This document shows, in pieces, positions 13,476-13,661 of a stretch of DNA of 13,661 nt (the stretch's first letter is position 1; each line of letters starts with the position of its first letter). The position numbers and the translations under genes are program-made. The DNA comes from a bacterium (lineage in GTDB: Bacteria; JAJVIF01; JAGGVT01). The stretch spans positions 1-13,661 of the forward strand of contig JAGGVT010000112.1 in the NCBI GenBank assembly GCA_021157815.1. The letters are read 5' to 3'. The notes beneath the pieces were generated by a model that saw only the letters and a list, made by a program, of their open reading frames with translations, was not told the origin of the DNA and did not search any database.

Positions 13476-13492
13476 TTGGCTATTTCTTACAA

Positions 13493-13521
13493 TTGAAAAC
13501 AAGACTTAACTCTGTTATAAT
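13493..13521 (+). promoter_or_regulatory. Sigma70-type promoter of the lipoprotein gene
   Basis: TTGAAA (13493-13498), a 17-bp spacer and a perfect TATAAT (13516-13521). The start would be near 13528, about 47 nt before the ATG. Confidence 0.82.
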
Positions 13522-13574
13522 CCCCAATACAATTAATAGTTATATTTAACCATGATTCACTGACGGAGGTCGTC

Positions 13575-13661
13575 ATGAAGAAGCGAATATCGATGCAGTT
13601 AATGTGTTTGATTCTACTCTTCGCGGTAATGGGATGCTCATCCAGCGACAACAATCCCGTA
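13575..13661 (+). CDS. N-terminal fragment of a lipoprotein
   Basis: The first 29 codons of a gene that runs off the window. A perfect GGAGG (13565-13569) lies 5 nt before ATG. Residues 1-20 are a lipoprotein signal peptide: basic MKKR, hydrophobic core LMCLILLFAV, lipobox VMGC with the lipidated cysteine at 21, then a Ser/Asp/Asn-rich linker (SSSDNNP). The protein will be membrane-anchored outside the cytoplasm. Too little is visible for any further assignment. Confidence 0.85.
   Translation, partial: MKKRISMQLMCLILLFAVMGCSSSDNNPV

Overview
The window is bacterial and looks like a piece of a free-living, AT-leaning genome from a deep, mostly uncultured lineage. A multihaem cytochrome, a stand-alone four-helix-bundle (rRNA-IVS type) protein and dense intergenic repeats, alongside an ordinary housekeeping operon, would fit an FCB-type or Zixibacteria-like phylum. 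That placement is inference from gene content and repeat style only; no rRNA or tRNA gene is present to fix it.

Layout. 1-213: 3' end of a probable SAM-dependent methyltransferase (+). 402-821: PPC/DUF296 protein (+). 954-1328: four-helix-bundle protein of the 23S rRNA intervening-sequence family (-). 1633-2697: soluble CapD/FlaA1-like nucleotide-sugar epimerase/dehydratase (+). 2946-4448: membrane-anchored pentahaem cytochrome c (+) with a clear sigma70-type promoter and an intrinsic terminator. 4504-5252: a gap of about 800 bp between convergent genes, packed with REP-like palindromes; one is split by a small MITE-like insertion with a target duplication. 5253-12567: a minus-strand operon pdxS-glmU-rplY-pth-mfd (vitamin B6, cell-wall precursor, ribosomal protein L25, peptidyl-tRNA hydrolase, transcription-repair coupling) driven by a near-consensus promoter at 12634-12662. 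12875-13337: a Phd/YefM-RelE type toxin-antitoxin pair (+). 13575-end: start of a lipoprotein gene (+) with its own strong promoter.

The most unusual feature is a family of tandem octamers, consensus GTTRRYAR (mostly GTTAGCAG/GTTAGCAA), in five arrays: A 193-264 (+ orientation), B 332-383 (- orientation), C 830-941 (+), D 1426-1593 (-), E 12676-12715 (+). A/B and C/D are inverted pairs. The C/D pair brackets the four-helix-bundle gene, which resembles the plan of rRNA intervening sequences (inverted arms around an ORF of this protein family). The A/B pair is the same layout without an ORF. The unit places a stop codon in every frame of both strands within 24 bp, and two neighbouring genes end inside octamer-type sequence. 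This may be a small undescribed element in which the protein and the repeats belong together; that link is a hypothesis from layout alone.
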